A stretch of 64,000 nucleotides of DNA, from positions 62,001-126,000 of the forward strand of contig JNVV01000014.1 in the NCBI GenBank assembly GCA_000733355.1, given 5' to 3'. Both the position numbers and the translations under genes were made by a program. This document shows positions 32,641 to 44,498 of this stretch, one piece after another (within the stretch, counting starts at the first letter, position 1; the number at the start of each line of letters is the position of its first letter). The DNA is from Falciphora oryzae (lineage: Eukaryota; Ascomycota; Sordariomycetes; Magnaporthales; Magnaporthaceae). The notes beneath the pieces are model-generated. The model saw only the letters and a program-made list of their open reading frames with translations, was not told the DNA's origin and made no database searches.

Positions 32641-34020
32641 CATTTTCAACGGGGACTGCTTCGGCCGGAGCGTTAGCGGTTCGCGCCTCTCCTAGCCGAC
32701 CGTCCCGGTGGCCGAATCGGCATTAGTGCACCGCAACCCGTGCCTAGTGGTCAGGAGGACTGTACTCACTAATTGTATCACCCCGGATTGTATAGGTAGG
32801 CCAGCCGAGGACATTTTCACCGACTCTCTACAGGCGTTGTTGCGTCTGGCGATGACGCTACCGCTGCGAGAACTACTCGGAGCCCAGGTAAACGGAGCGC
32901 ACGGCCGGCAGCAGCACAGCTACGCATTCCCGGAACCTTCCGGCTCCGGAGTCTTACGTAGTCGGGCCGAATCCGCAACCTGACGCTTTGGTGTATTGCG
33001 CGTGGGGCCTTGTTCCCAAATTAGACCGTGTCGGCTCGTCCGGTGGGACGGCCACGTCGAGTGCGAGCTGGCCCCATCACGGACGAGTCCAGGGCTCCGG
33101 TTTGATGCGTCTGGTGACGAGAGGAGAGATAGAGAGAGAGAGAAGAAGGGGGGAAAATGGGGTACTGCCTTGACTGACAGGTCGCCGGCATCGAGGTGCC
33201 CCTTGCCGGCCCGGCCCCCTTCCTTTTTCTCGCCGACGGCCTCCAACTTTTTGCCGATGTGCCCGAGAAGTTTAGCCCCCGGGGCGGGCTTGAAATTGCC
33301 TGGCATCTACGTCAGCCTTGCGCGAGTCAACCAAGATTTGCGTCCCCGAATTGGGCTTTGGCAGCCGCGTTGGTGCTCGGCCCATCCCTCCCCTGGCAAT
33401 ACTATAAGGAGGTTTCTTTCGCCTGCAGGGCATGCTGCCGGGTGCTTCCGAGACCTCACTGATTGGAGGAAAAAGAATGCCAGGATGGGGCCGCTAATCC
33501 CTGGTAGCCACCAGCCGCCTGATTTGCCGGGTGGGATATCAAAAAAATAAACCTCTAGGTGTGTACCCACACCAAAAAGAGGAGCCTGTGTGGGGGTCGT
33601 CTGCAGACGCCTAACCCCAGGCCGACACCGAGCCTGAACAACAATCCCCGAGCGAAGCCCAGTCGCCGACGGCCAGGAGGAGATGCTGATCTGATTTTCG
33701 CGTCTAGATGGCGACCGCCGAATAGCAGCTCGGCATATCCCTTTTGTCGTAGTCAAACGATTACGACAAGGAGAGAGGGAAGATTCGGCGCTTTGGGTAG
33801 GACTGGTGGAAGTGGGGATTATCAGTACCTTGAAGTCTGAAGTGGTATTGCTCCCTTGGGGTCTATCCATTTGTTTATAAAAGGTCTTTCCCTCTTCATT
33901 CGAGTCTGTCCGACGTTCTAATCCTCGCCACTCACCAGTCCCACCGTCTCTCATCCATTGCCCTAGCTCTGGCTCCTTGTTCTGATCACGCTTGATACCA
34001 AGCCACCAAAATCAGCCAAC
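32641..34020. other. Intergenic region with promoter of the secreted protein gene
   Basis: TATAAAA at 33876-33882 lies 139 bp before the next ATG. A GA-rich simple repeat sits at about 33120-33145. A long minus-strand frame at 33307-33954 has no domain and overlaps the promoter, so I discard it. Confidence 0.5.
33876..33882 (+). promoter_or_regulatory. TATA box of the secreted pro-protein gene
   Basis: TATAAAA is in a good position relative to the ATG at 34021 and is followed by a CT/CA-rich leader ending CAGCCAACATG. Confidence 0.55.
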
Positions 34021-34815
34021 ATGCATTACCAACTCCCTCAAGTTGTCACCCTTCTCACCGCGGTCCTCCCTGTGGCTCTCGGGGCCGTCGCGGCTCCCTC
34101 CCTGGAGCGCAGGGACTGGGAAGTCACCACCCAGGTTATCGACATGCTACCGAAGGACTCTATCGACCCGGCGCTTCAGAAGCTGAACGGCAGTGACCTG
34201 GTGACGAGGGAGCTGCAGAAGAGGAGCTCATACTCTGCCGGCGTCTGCAGAGCCCGCACTCCTGCTCCCCGAAGCGGTGGCGTATGGGTGTTCAACGAGG
34301 CCACCTGCGACCGGCCTGGGACAAACCAGAACACCTTCACAGTCACATGCATGGCTCAGAACCTCCACGCCGACTTGAACTATCGCAACCCGGGTTCCTG
34401 CGGCGCAAACCAAGTCTGCGTCGAGTTTCACGGCCGCAACGAGGCTGGGGCTCAGGCGTACGACGTCCTGTGCGCCGACAAGAGTGAGATTCACAAGTGG
34501 GTCATCAACACCGTCTCCAACCGGGGCAAGCTCACCGGCTGCAGTGCTGGCTGGCGCAACGGCTGGACCAAGGCCATCAAGGCAGTTCTCGAGACCAACG
34601 TGCTGGATTCGGCGGGTGCGAACCGCATCGCGCCCAAGTCCATCTACTATCAGCTCGACCAGAAGCGCATCGGCGTTTCCCGCGACAACGATGCCGACGT
34701 CGGGTCCGGTACGATCGTCGTTCCTGCTGGCGGCACGATTCAGGCTTGCGTTGAGGGCGAACAGGGACAGGTTCTGAGCATCCTGGGTGGCGTCCTTTCT
34801 TGGGTGGCAGCCTAA
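34021..34815 (+). CDS. Secreted cysteine-containing pro-protein, unknown
   Basis: The single exon encodes 264 aa. A signal peptide (LLTAVLPVALGAVAA) is followed by a propeptide of about 50 residues (including LERRD) that ends with a dibasic Kex2-type site, ELQKR/SSYSAG (about residue 69). The mature part of about 195 residues contains cysteines in ordered spacing (GVCRAR, ATCDRP, VTCMAQ, GSCGANQVCVEF, VLCAD, TGCSAG, QACVEG), suggesting three or four disulfides, and aromatic turns such as GWRNGWTKAI. The last residues (VLSILGGVLSWVAA) are hydrophobic. No domain is recognised. Size, processing site and cysteines fit a secreted enzyme, inhibitor or effector-like protein; which one cannot be told. 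Confidence 0.75.
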   Translation: MHYQLPQVVTLLTAVLPVALGAVAAPSLERRDWEVTTQVIDMLPKDSIDPALQKLNGSDLVTRELQKRSSYSAGVCRARTPAPRSGGVWVFNEATCDRPGTNQNTFTVTCMAQNLHADLNYRNPGSCGANQVCVEFHGRNEAGAQAYDVLCADKSEIHKWVINTVSNRGKLTGCSAGWRNGWTKAIKAVLETNVLDSAGANRIAPKSIYYQLDQKRIGVSRDNDADVGSGTIVVPAGGTIQACVEGEQGQVLSILGGVLSWVAA

Positions 34816-35230
34816 GTGGCCTAGGTAATCATGGTGGCGTGCACATTGGCAACTGTGCACGGCGAGGATCCAGGAGTGCGCAACCGGATGTGAGGGAGGC
34901 TTAGTTTTTCACCCGGCACGGGTCAGGCGGGGAATAACGTCGGAACTGGCACGGTTTTCTAGGCAAAATAAAAGAGAAAAGCAAGTGGGCGCTGAATATA
35001 CAATTGCACGAACGGCAGTGCAATAATAACAGTAGTACTTGGTTAATGAAAGTTTCAACCTATATATGCGGTGGTCGGCTGTGATTTCACCAGGCTACCT
35101 GGCGCTAACTCGGGACGCTGATATGATAATTAGATGAATAATTAACACGAAGGCAGTGATGCTTTAGGGTGCTAGCTAGGTACTGGATAATTGCTCGGCA
35201 GGAGGAAGGCTATATACACGATACAGGTCA

Positions 35231-35313
35231 CCAAAGGGCCGTCCCCTGCTCCCAGTCCTACGGGCCCTTTGGATCCTGGGATCCCGTGATCTTTGATCAC
35301 GGGATCAGAGGAT
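35231..35313. repeat. Two adjacent near-perfect inverted repeats (hairpins)
   Basis: The first hairpin pairs CCAAAGGGCC (35231-35240) with GGCCCTTTGG (35262-35271). Immediately after, GATCCCGTGATC (35280-35291) pairs perfectly with GATCACGGGATC (35295-35306) around a TTT loop, and an outer GGATCCT/AGGATCC pair extends that stem to about 35313. The stems are GC-rich and longer than expected by chance. They may be a small foldback element or a recombination scar. Confidence 0.7.
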
Positions 35314-35882
35314 CCGACCGTCTCTGGTCTTTACCGATTGCCTGCATAGGCCAGTGCAATCCAACAGGCGCGATTGGCTACGTTCTGCATCTTACCATAT
35401 GTTGTCTCGCAACCGTCTCGGCCGACCTTTTCATTCGAGCAAGGTCTCCTATCCAGTCGCGCCTGAAGCGGGACTCGGAGCCCATCATGAACTCCTGCGT
35501 TTTTTGGGGCTTTAATCGGGGAGCGGACATGGCCAAGTAAATGTCTTTGTTGCTTTGTCGTGTACTCCGTCCGTTCTGTTAGTCTGAGTGGCTCAGATCC
35601 AAAGCCATGGAAGCGACCCCATGCACAGGTCTGTGGGCTTTTGGGCAATGACAAACACGGGCGATGATGGCGTTGTGAGGCATGCCCACATTGCTCAAGT
35701 CTTCTCCGGCGAACAGGTGCGTTATATAGGCGTGCAGGTAAAGTGCGAGGTGGACATTCCCCTGCGGGATGCGAAAGAAGCGGGCGAGAAAGATAAAATG
35801 GCTACCTAGAACGTGATGAAGGCTTCAGCCTCGCGCCTTCATGCCAGCGGTATGTTGAGTGTTTATGGCTGGGGAAGGTTTC

Positions 35883-35884
<2 letters not shown>

Positions 35885-35924
<40 letters not shown>
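35885..35924 (+). repeat. (AG)n microsatellite, 20 units
   Basis: An uninterrupted AG dinucleotide run of 40 bases starts after TCAT and ends at GGGTTCC. Confidence 0.95.
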
Positions 35925-35927
<3 letters not shown>

Positions 35928-36119
35928 TCCGTAGGCGCAGATTCACGCAGTGTAACGCGGCGGCTGGGGAAACTCGAGCTCCCCACCAACCGCGCATGCA
36001 TGCCGGCTCAATTGTCAGATTGGTGACGGAAATAGATGGTCGTAACAATCCCCACCCTCAACCGGTCTCTCTCCCTCCCCTGCCAGACAGCAGCCAACAC
36101 CCGATCCATCCCAGCCACC

Positions 36120-37264
36120 GCCCGTCGTGATGCCGTACGTCGAAGTCATGGGGCTCATCACCGGCCAGGCCTATCGATTTCCGCCCGGCACCGGGCCGCC
36201 GGCACACCTGCTAATTCACAACGGCCCGCCACCCGTCGCCGAGCTCTCGCGAGCGGACGCCCGGCTGTACTGAACGCTGCAAGGCCCCCTCGCCTCCACG
36301 GCGGCCATTCGGTCATGCCTGAAGACCTGAACCCGGACGCGCCGCGCGAAGCCTACTTTCGCGGGCAGACGCCGGCTGGCACCCAATCTCCCAGGAATGC
36401 GTCACGGAGCCGCCGTCGGCCTCGATCGCGGTGCACGGGGGGCACTTGAGCGACTGGCGGAATGGGTGGTACACGATCGACCAGGAAGGGTTCGACGAAG
36501 ACGCGTCACCACATCCCGGCCCGGCCGGCCTGACAAGGGTTATACGCCGAACGGGATGATAGGCTACTTGTGGCTCTGGACCGGCCTGAGTCGGTGAGGC
36601 TGAGGACGAGGACGAGTGGCGAGCTAGCCATGACGGCCTTCGACCGTCATCGATATTAGCAGAGCCGCCCCTTGGGAACCCGTCCCCAGCCACGCCCCTG
36701 CGACCTGAAGCCCGGCGAGCGGCTCGAGCAACAATGAACGACGACCCTACTAGAATGCCTTTTGGGCTTCCCAATTGTGCAGACGAAGAGGATAAAACCT
36801 GGATGCGCACCGCGCCCAGAACCTTCAACCATTCCAAGAAGCTATGGACCGACCTTTGGATGGACTATAACACCATCACCATCCCTCTCCAAAGCTCAAA
36901 ATCCTATTTCACAGGCGCCCTTACCGCCGCCTGAGATGCCGAGACCTTCGAAGAGCTCAAGGACAATTTCGCAGCAATCTACGAGAAGCGCGTCCGTGAG
37001 CCCGAAACTGCTGTTCTTAAAATTGGATGGGGAACCGGCAAGTAAGAACGCCTATCCGAGCAGGCTTGCGTTGCGGCAGCCGGTGTCAGTATCCAGCCTA
37101 GTTTAGAGAGCTTCGTGAGGCTTTACTACAATGGCATCCTCGCCAAGGAGAGTCGCAGCAAGCTAAGCAAGCTTGATATCGCCGTTGACAAGGTCGAAAA
37201 TGCTCCACCTGAAAAAGACTGTCCGAGCGTCGAACAGCGTCCCCCGACCCCGTTTGAACTATGA
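36120..37264 (+). pseudogene. Coding-like remnant(s) with in-frame stops, unrecognised
   Basis: The frame starting with the ATG at 36734 reads through MNDDPTRMPFGLPNCADEED ... LWMDYNTITIPL, meets TGA at 36932-36934, continues DAETFEELKDNFAAIYEKRV, meets TAA at 37044-37046, and continues QPSLESFVRLYYNGILAKES ... KLSKLDIAVDKVEN to a TGA at 37262-37264. Both internal stops could arise from CGA and CAA by C-to-T change. A further coding-like piece lies at about 36129-36266 (PYVEVMGLITGQAYRFPPGT) and another at about 36370-36490 in a different frame. I do not recognise the family or families; whether these are one gene is unknown. Confidence 0.4.
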
Positions 37265-37957
37265 TAGGTTATACACCATATATCGGGGTTACGGGGCCAT
37301 TTACCTTCGCAGGGCCTACCCAGAAAGAGGGGCCTGAAGAGAGGATACTTCTCGGTGGCCGTTTGGGGAGGCCGGACTGTGTCGAAAGATTAGCCTGAGG
37401 TACCAGGTCCCTGCCCGGCCGCCTTGCGCGGTCCCAAGCAAGAACTGAACCATCCACCATACACACCAGACTTCAAGTCTTTTCTTCTCCCCCATCTTCC
37501 CCGCTCTCGACCGGCTAAATTACTGTCCCTGTCCCCGCGGCAGAAGTGGTGTGTAGAAAAACTGCCTAGCTGCTTGCCTTGTGGGCTGCCTTGCCCGATT
37601 CCAGAGCTCTCGGTCCCGAATCTGTGCAATGTGGGCGCCGGCTCGTCCTCGGCCCTACTGCCAAGCCCTCGATCCTTCGGCTACACGGGTCTGCACCCGA
37701 CCGATTTCCCCCGCTATTCGACTCCAGGATCACCAAAGAACCGATGCAATCCTCCGCGTTGAAGGATCATTGTTTCTCGATGACGCCACTGACAGCTGCC
37801 CCTCTCCCCGTGCGGTCCACACGATCGACATAGCGAGCACGCAGACCGGGCTTTCTTCTCGCGTGTATAAATCGAGACACAGCCCTCCCCACGAGGCCTA
37901 GTGTCTGCGCAGAGCAGCGCCACGACTCCACGCGCAAACACGCCTTGTCCAGGAAGA
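37265..37957. other. Upstream region of the GMC oxidoreductase gene
   Basis: No gene is supported. A TATAAA at about 37865 lies roughly 90 bp before the start codon and may be the core promoter. Confidence 0.45.
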
Positions 37958-40045
37958 ATGAAGCAACGCAAGACAGGCGCCGCCCTCTTGGCGCTCTACC
38001 AGGCATGGCGTGGCGCCTGCGTGGTAGCCGAAGCGTTTGACTACATCGTCGTTGGAGGCGGCACCGCAGGCCTGGTTGTCGCCAGCCGCCTTTCGGAGGA
38101 CCCCTCGGTGAGCGTCGCCGTCGTCGAGCCCGGCGGCGACGAGCGCAGCAACCCGAACGTCACCGACCCCGATTCTTGGCTCCTGAACTTCAATACGCAC
38201 ACGGACTGGGCATACCGGACGGTGCCGCAGCCGGGCGTCAACGGACAGCCCATGGACTACCACCAAGGGAAGGCGCTTGGGGGCAGCAGCGCGATCAATG
38301 GTAGGCCAACCCTTGGCAGTCTATACCATACCTACGGACAGCAAGCTCATAGCTCCCATCTCTCGCAGGAATGACATATATCCGCGCCGATGCCGCCGAG
38401 ATCGACGCCTGGGAGACGCTTGGCAACCCGGGTTGGAACTTCGCCAGTCTGTTTCCTTACTACCTGCGATCCGAGAAGTTCACCTTCCCCGGCGAGGCGC
38501 TCCAGAAAGCGGGTGTTACCTACGAGCCCACGGTGCATGGCGGTCAGGGAAACGTCCACACCGGCTACCCGCCGGGCTTCACCACCTCGCCATACACCTT
38601 CTCCGTCCGCGAGGCCTTCAGCAGGCTCGGGGTGCCTCACAACGTTGACTCGGCCAGCGGCAACGTCTATGGCGTCAGCACAAACCCCCAGACCCTCGAC
38701 CGAGCGCTGAACATCCGCTGGGACGCCGCGCGCGCGTATTGGCACCTCGCGGGGAACAGGCCAAACCTGAAGATCATCAAGGGCACCGGTCGTCGACTCA
38801 CTTGGGCTTCCAGAGGAGAGGCAAAACAAGGGACAGCTTGTCGAGGCAAGCGTGCCTCGGGTATCGAGTACATCACACAGGACGGGGAGTCTGTGACTCT
38901 GGTGGCCAACAAGGAGATTATCCTCTCAGCTGGGTCATTGAGAAGCCCCCTGATCCTGGAGGCCTCGGGGGTTGGCAACCCAAAGTAAGGCCCCAAATTG
39001 AAGGCTATCTGCGCACGATGCACCCAGCTTACCCACAGCTCGCTGATAAACACCCTGCAGGATCCTCGAATCCCTGGGCATTGATGTCGAGATTGACCTC
39101 CCTGGCGTCGGCGAGAACTTCCAGGAGCAGCCCAACAGCAGCCTTCAATACGGCGGCGCAGCCAACCTCACCGGTCACACCATATCCCAAGCCTTCATCA
39201 GCGCCGCCGACATATTCGGCGAGTCGGCGGCACCCGACGTCGCGGTCCTCACCCGCGCCAAGCTCCCCCGCTGGGCCGAGCAGATCACCTCGGCGGCGGG
39301 CGGGTCCGACTTTGTGAACCAGACGGCGGTGGAGACGCTCCTCCGCCTGCAGCACGACATGATCTTCCGCAGGGACGCCTCGTTCGCAGAGGTCCTCGCC
39401 GTCATCTTCGAGGGCGGAATCATGGCCTCGGCCTACTGGATCCTGTTCCCCTTCTCCCGCGGCAGCGTCCACTTGGCGTCGACGGCCGTCGCTGACGTGG
39501 ACAGGCCCGTCATCGACCCGCGCCTCAACCTCGTCGATTTTGACCTGCGGGCGCAGACCGAGGCCGGCAAGTGGACCGAGAGGCTGTGGCACACGGAGCC
39601 GCTTGCTTCCCTCGACCCGGTCCGCGTCACGCCTGGGCTGGATGTGCTGCCGGAGAATGCGACGGATGCGCAGTGGCTCGAGTTCACACGGACGTCGGGT
39701 TAGTAGTTTTCCCTTGAACTTCGCTACCTACTGTAGTATGGGGGAGGCATCTCTTCCGAGACAAAGACCGCAATCGACTCCATCCCACAGCCCCAGCAGC
39801 TAATACACTCCCTCCGAACAATAGCAATCCTCGGCGCCCACAACCTCGGCACAGCGTCCATGATGTCCAGAGAGCTCGGAGGGGTGGTCGACCACCAACT
39901 CAAGGTGTACGGGAGCAGCAACGTGCGCGTCGTCGACATGTCCATCTTCCCGATGCAGCACAGCGGCCACCCGACGGCCACTCTGTACGCCGTCGCCGAG
40001 CGCGCCGCCGACATAATCAAGCAATCGTCGCTGTACGCTTCTTGA
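37958..40045 (+). CDS. GMC-family FAD oxidoreductase, probably secreted
   Basis: Exons 37958-38300, 38369-38984, 39061-39698 and 39825-40045 give 605 aa, all GT-AG and in phase. A hydrophobic N-terminus (GAALLALYQAWRGACVVAEA) suggests secretion. The FAD-binding fold is clear: DYIVVGGGTAGLVVASRL with the acidic strand end VVEPGG, then the GMC signature GKALGGSSAIN, EIILSAGSLRSPLILEASGVG (signature 2), DLPGVGENFQEQP, and the C-terminal LGTASMMSRELGG ... VRVVDMSIFPMQHSGHPTATLYAVAERA with the catalytic His in SGHPT and a His in AHNLGTASM. Aryl-alcohol, glucose or related alcohol oxidases/dehydrogenases share this layout; the substrate is not readable. The last intron (126 bp) is the least certain. 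It converges on a sugar transporter. Confidence 0.9.
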
Positions 40046-40334
40046 ACAAGAGGAAGAGGGAGGAGCAAGAGCAATGGCCAGTACAAAGGGCGATTGAGAC
40101 TTGCTACATCAGTGAGAGTATGGCACTGGCTTTGGCAAGTGCCGGGCGGGCTGTGGAAACTGCCAAGGCGCCCAGGGGCAAGATCAACCAGTGGCAGGTC
40201 TTCAGGATCGAAGAGGGGGACCAGGTATGCATTTGTCGTTTATTATGCAAGCGTATCTTGCGCGGGGCCGCGTCCATAGTATACAAAACCCCCGCTACAG
40301 CACCTTCTTCCATTTCTCCCGCCCCTTCGCCTCT

Positions 40335-42307
40335 CTAGGCAGCCTTATTACTGGCCTCGATCGCCTTGGCCTCAGCCTCTTGAACCGTCTCGATTTCCTG
40401 GAGCTGCTATCTCGGTGGTAGATTAGTATACTAAATAAAAGTCTCTTGACAAAAGGGGATATCTCTGTTGTTTGTCTTCATTGTGGTGTTGACATACCTC
40501 ATCGTCCTCGACCTTCTTCCCCTCGGCCCTGACGCCCACGCACTGGTACGTCCGGAACTTGCGCGGGCTGACCTTTGCCTCGAACTGCACATCATGGCGA
40601 GCAGGGTCGTTGTTAGCTAACGGTGCACGACGCAGGCGGGGGTAGATAGGGCACAGAGACAACAATTGGCGGGCAAACAGCAACTAACCATCTCATCAAT
40701 CTCCTCGAGCGTCCGACCCTTCGTCTCGGGGAGGAAGAAATAAACCCAAACGGCGCCAATCATGGCGGACGGGAACCAGATGTAGCCGTACCGCGGCCCC
40801 CAGTTTAGCGAGTCCGGGTTGATGAAGTAGGGCGCAGTAAACGTCGTCAGCCAGGCGAAGAAGAAGCCCGAGGCGGCCGCGAGCCCAAAGGTGTAGCTCC
40901 GGAAGCGTTGCGACGGGATCTCGCCGCCGGCCAGCCAGGCGTAGGCCGCAATCAGGCCGTTGTAGCTCGCCATATAGAGGCAGCTGAGCGCGACCAGGAC
41001 CTGGCCCGTCGACGCCTGGCCCGGCCGCTGCTGGTAGACGACGGCGATGATGAGCTGCAGCACGGCGCAGACGGCCAGGCCCGTCATGATCAGAACGCGC
41101 CGGCGGCCGTAGCGCACCACGATGAGCGAGTTGGCGACGAGAGCGACTAGCCCGACCGTGCTAAGGACGCAGGACATGCCGAACGGGTCCTGGACCTGGG
41201 CCATGGCGAAGAAGTAGGCTTTGTATGCTGTTGTTGCAAGAAAGAGGAGGGATTAGCCTTGACAATCTTGTCATGTGCCACCGCGCGTGGTTCTGGACTG
41301 GTTTGCAAAGGGGAAGGCCCAGGCCGCCCGTACCAATGATGAACATGGAGCCAGAAGCGGCCTGCAGCGTGACGGCCGAGACGGAGAGCAACGTGCGCCG
41401 GCGGTCGACGGGGTTCTTGAACATGTCAAGGATGCCAACGCCGCTGCTGATCTCCTTCTCGCGCTCAATGGCAGCCTTGATCTCGGTGAGCTCGGCGTCG
41501 ACGTCGTAGCCGTCGGGCCGCAGCCAAACCAGCGCCTTGCGGCCATCGTCCATGCGCCCCTGCAGGATCAACCAGCGAGGAGACTCGGGGATGAATACCA
41601 TGGCGATCGAGAGGATGACGGGCACGATGTAGATGAGGCCTAGAGGGATGAGATATGCCCGCTTGTCGGGGATGTTGAAGGTGGCCCAGTTGACGATACC
41701 GCCGACCAGCGTGCCCTGTTGACGTTTTCCATGGGTCAGCAAGACAGGCATCCGTCATCTCCTGCCAAGGAAATGTGGCAGGAAGAGCGAAGCACATGGT
41801 GGGCGGACCTACAAAGGACGTCATGAACTGGAAGATGGTCAGGAACAAGCCCCTGTACTTGGCGGGGCTGGACTCCTGGATGTAAAGCTGCGAAAAGGTC
41901 ATGAACCAGCCGTTGGCCAGCCCGATCAGCAGGCGGCCGGCGTAGAGCGCGCCGATGTCCTCGGACGCCATCATGAGGACGTTGGAGACGCAGCAGAGCA
42001 CGGCGGCGAGCCAGAGGCACCAGCGGCGGGACAGCTTGGCGGCGGCGAAGCCGGCGGTGCCGGAGCTGACGAAGGCGCCCAGGGTCATGAAGGACGAGAT
42101 GAGCTGCTGGCGGAGCGGCGAGAGGTTCCAGCCGATCTTGTTGTCGGCCGGGTAGCCGAAGATCTTGAGGAAGCCCGGCATGGCCTGCAGGCCGCCGATC
42201 AGGCCGAAGTCGATGCCGTACTGGAACGGCGAGATCAGGATGATGGTGCAGGCGACGAAGCAGCGCCAGTTGGCCTTGATCGACACCTTGCTCTCGGGGG
42301 ACGCCAT
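40335..42307 (-). CDS. MFS sugar transporter (SP family)
   Basis: Minus-strand exons 42307-41813, 41715-41334, 41227-40689, 40584-40498 and 40406-40335 give 524 aa. The last two exons are short: one encodes FEAKVSPRKFRTYQCVGV..., typical of fungal sugar-permease tails, the other 23 residues ending KAA. Twelve-helix SP landmarks are present: SPFQYGIDFGLIGGLQAMPG, GRLLIGLANGWFMTFSQLYIQE, PESPRWLILQGR, the loop motif RYGRRRVLI, GEIPSQRFRSYTFG and PETKGRTLEEIDE. The pattern resembles fungal alpha-glucoside/hexose permeases. It acts in the plasma membrane; the sugar is not determinable. It ends 290 bp from the GMC gene's stop, tail to tail. Confidence 0.92.
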
Positions 42308-44498
42308 CTTAGGTAGTTCGTGCCGTCGCCCCTCGCGTTTACTTGGTGGTTCCCGCCACTTGTTCGTTCGATTGGCAGGCAGGTCAGATCGTGACCAATG
42401 CCGCTCTCGTCGTGATGAGAACGAGGGAGACGCACCACGAGTATGGACGTCTGCAGAGAAAGTCCAGGGACAAGAAGGAGATGCTTTAACTACCCCGATT
42501 CAAAGTTGGAAAAAGTCAACGCTCCTGGGGAACCACAACAGCCCCCATGTTCCTCGATCTGGGCATCCCAAACCTTTTTACATTGCGTTGCATGCGCGGG
42601 CGGTCCGTCAACTCTCCGCCCCTGCCCTCCATCCAAGCCTCGATCGGCATCGACAGCCAGTGGAACCCCGGTCCGGACCAGGTCCTTTGTCATGTCGGAG
42701 AGGGGAAGGACGCGATTGGCAATCAGCGTCTGCAAATTCCACCCCTAAATGCCGAAGGGAACTCTTGAGTGCGTGCGAAATACCGATACCGTAGTACCCA
42801 ATATCTCCGCGTCCTTTTGGGCCGCATGCGGAATAGCACCGAGAGCGACGCCAGTTGGAAGGTGTGGGTGCATGCTACAGCGTGGCAAGGTGGGAAAAAA
42901 GGACAGCTGGATCCATTGGCAGCAGCGGCTTGGGCCTTGCTGCAGTGAGGGGAAGAGGCCGGGGATGCAGCCCGGCAATGTCGCATTCCTCGTGGCCCAT
43001 CTGAATTGGACCCACTCTGCACGGTTCGGGGGGTCCACCCCCATGGTCAACCCCGCAAAACGATGGAGCCAAGAAATCTCAAGCTGGTGTTGAGGCGAAC
43101 TACCTAGCGGGTATAGCCAGAGGGTGCGCTCTATCACTCCAATAAGACCTCCCAGTCGTGGCAGGGAGTCCCTCAGGATGGAAAGGAAGACGGAAGACAA
43201 CGGCGTTTCTTTTGGTCCACTACGGCGATGCTGTATTGATCATCTTCAAGCGTCATTAAACTTACAGGTTGTCCAAGACGTTTAGCCTGTGTGCCGATGC
43301 GTCGCTCTGCGCCAGCCATGGATGAAGATGCGGCCAGGAGTGGGCATCCAGTACAAGCCGGTGGCGGGCGGTTGGCTGATGGCCTGGGTGAATCGGCTGT
43401 ATGCACCCGAGGGAGTCGCTACCAACCTTTCCCACAAGACTCAGCTCAACGGCCCCTGGGCCAGTGCCTCGGCGATGATAACATTTTATCTTTCGCAGAC
43501 CTAGCTATGCCACGGCCGCCACATGTCAGATAAACGTGCAGGTAAGCCGCCGCCAAGTCAAGCGTCTCGGACTGTCCCAGCGTGACTGGCTGTTGGCTGC
43601 TGCCGTGGTCAAGCAGTGTAACGGCGGCGGCATAGCTGCCTCCCGACCTACCCAGGTTGGATATTGGTCCAAAAACCTTTTGATTGCGCCAGTTGCTGCA
43701 GCTTCGATCTTGGGGGAATCGCGGCCCGAGACTTGTAGCCATGATCTCCGACATCCTGTCCGTCCCCAGGAGTGCAGCAAACATGCTGGTGAGGACGGTC
43801 GGGGAAACAAGAGATCACGGATAGCTCCTCGCTTCAATCTTCCCGATATCGCCCTCCTAAAGGGAGCTACTGAACGTGCCAACCCAAGTTTCGAGCTCTT
43901 CTGCCGCCCCCGTGACCAAAGGAGCCACAGTAGCGGCTTGTGCGTGTTGGGGTAAGCAGCGTCAGACGCAGGCGGGAGCGGTGGGGCTTCCCCACGAGCC
44001 AAGGAGGCTACGCAGGCATCGTCGCCTGGGGTTGTCATTCAGCGCTCTCCACGAACGCGCCCCTCCCCCGCAAAAAAGGTGATGTGCCGGCCTCATCATC
44101 CTTCTTCGCTGGCGTGCTTGGCAGTTTTCTTTTCCGGGGGTCGTTGGAGGGGAACCGAGTGGGCTCAGGGGGCGCTACTGCGGCTGAAAGACAGACCATC
44201 GGTACGCAACGTTTATTTGGTCGGTCTACTTTCATAGCATCCAGCTAGTAGTCCGATGGTTCGGAAGATGATGCCGTGTGTGGGTATGAGGGCAGGCGGA
44301 AGAGAACCATTGATCCTCATCACATCTCCTTACGCCTGGTGGATCGCTATCATGCCTGTGCCGAATGAGGAATATCACTGGGACTGGTATTGGCCCTTTT
44401 CCAACCGGAAATGATTCGCAACTGCAGAACGCTAATTATTGACTTTCTTTCACAATAGGAGAGTCGTCAACTGACCACAGCAGGGTCCCCCTAATCAC
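42308..44498. other. Intergenic region
   Basis: No gene, RNA or repeat is supported over about 2.2 kb. Short frames on both strands have no domains. Confidence 0.5.

Larger units (their letters stand above)
34816..36119. other. Intergenic region with hairpins and a GA microsatellite
   Basis: No gene is seen. Two adjacent inverted repeats at 35231-35313 and an (AG)20 tract at 35885-35924 are listed separately. Confidence 0.5.

Noticed and set aside
33307..33954. 215-aa minus-strand frame
   Set aside because: Covers the TATA box and leader of the secreted-protein gene, with no recognisable domain.
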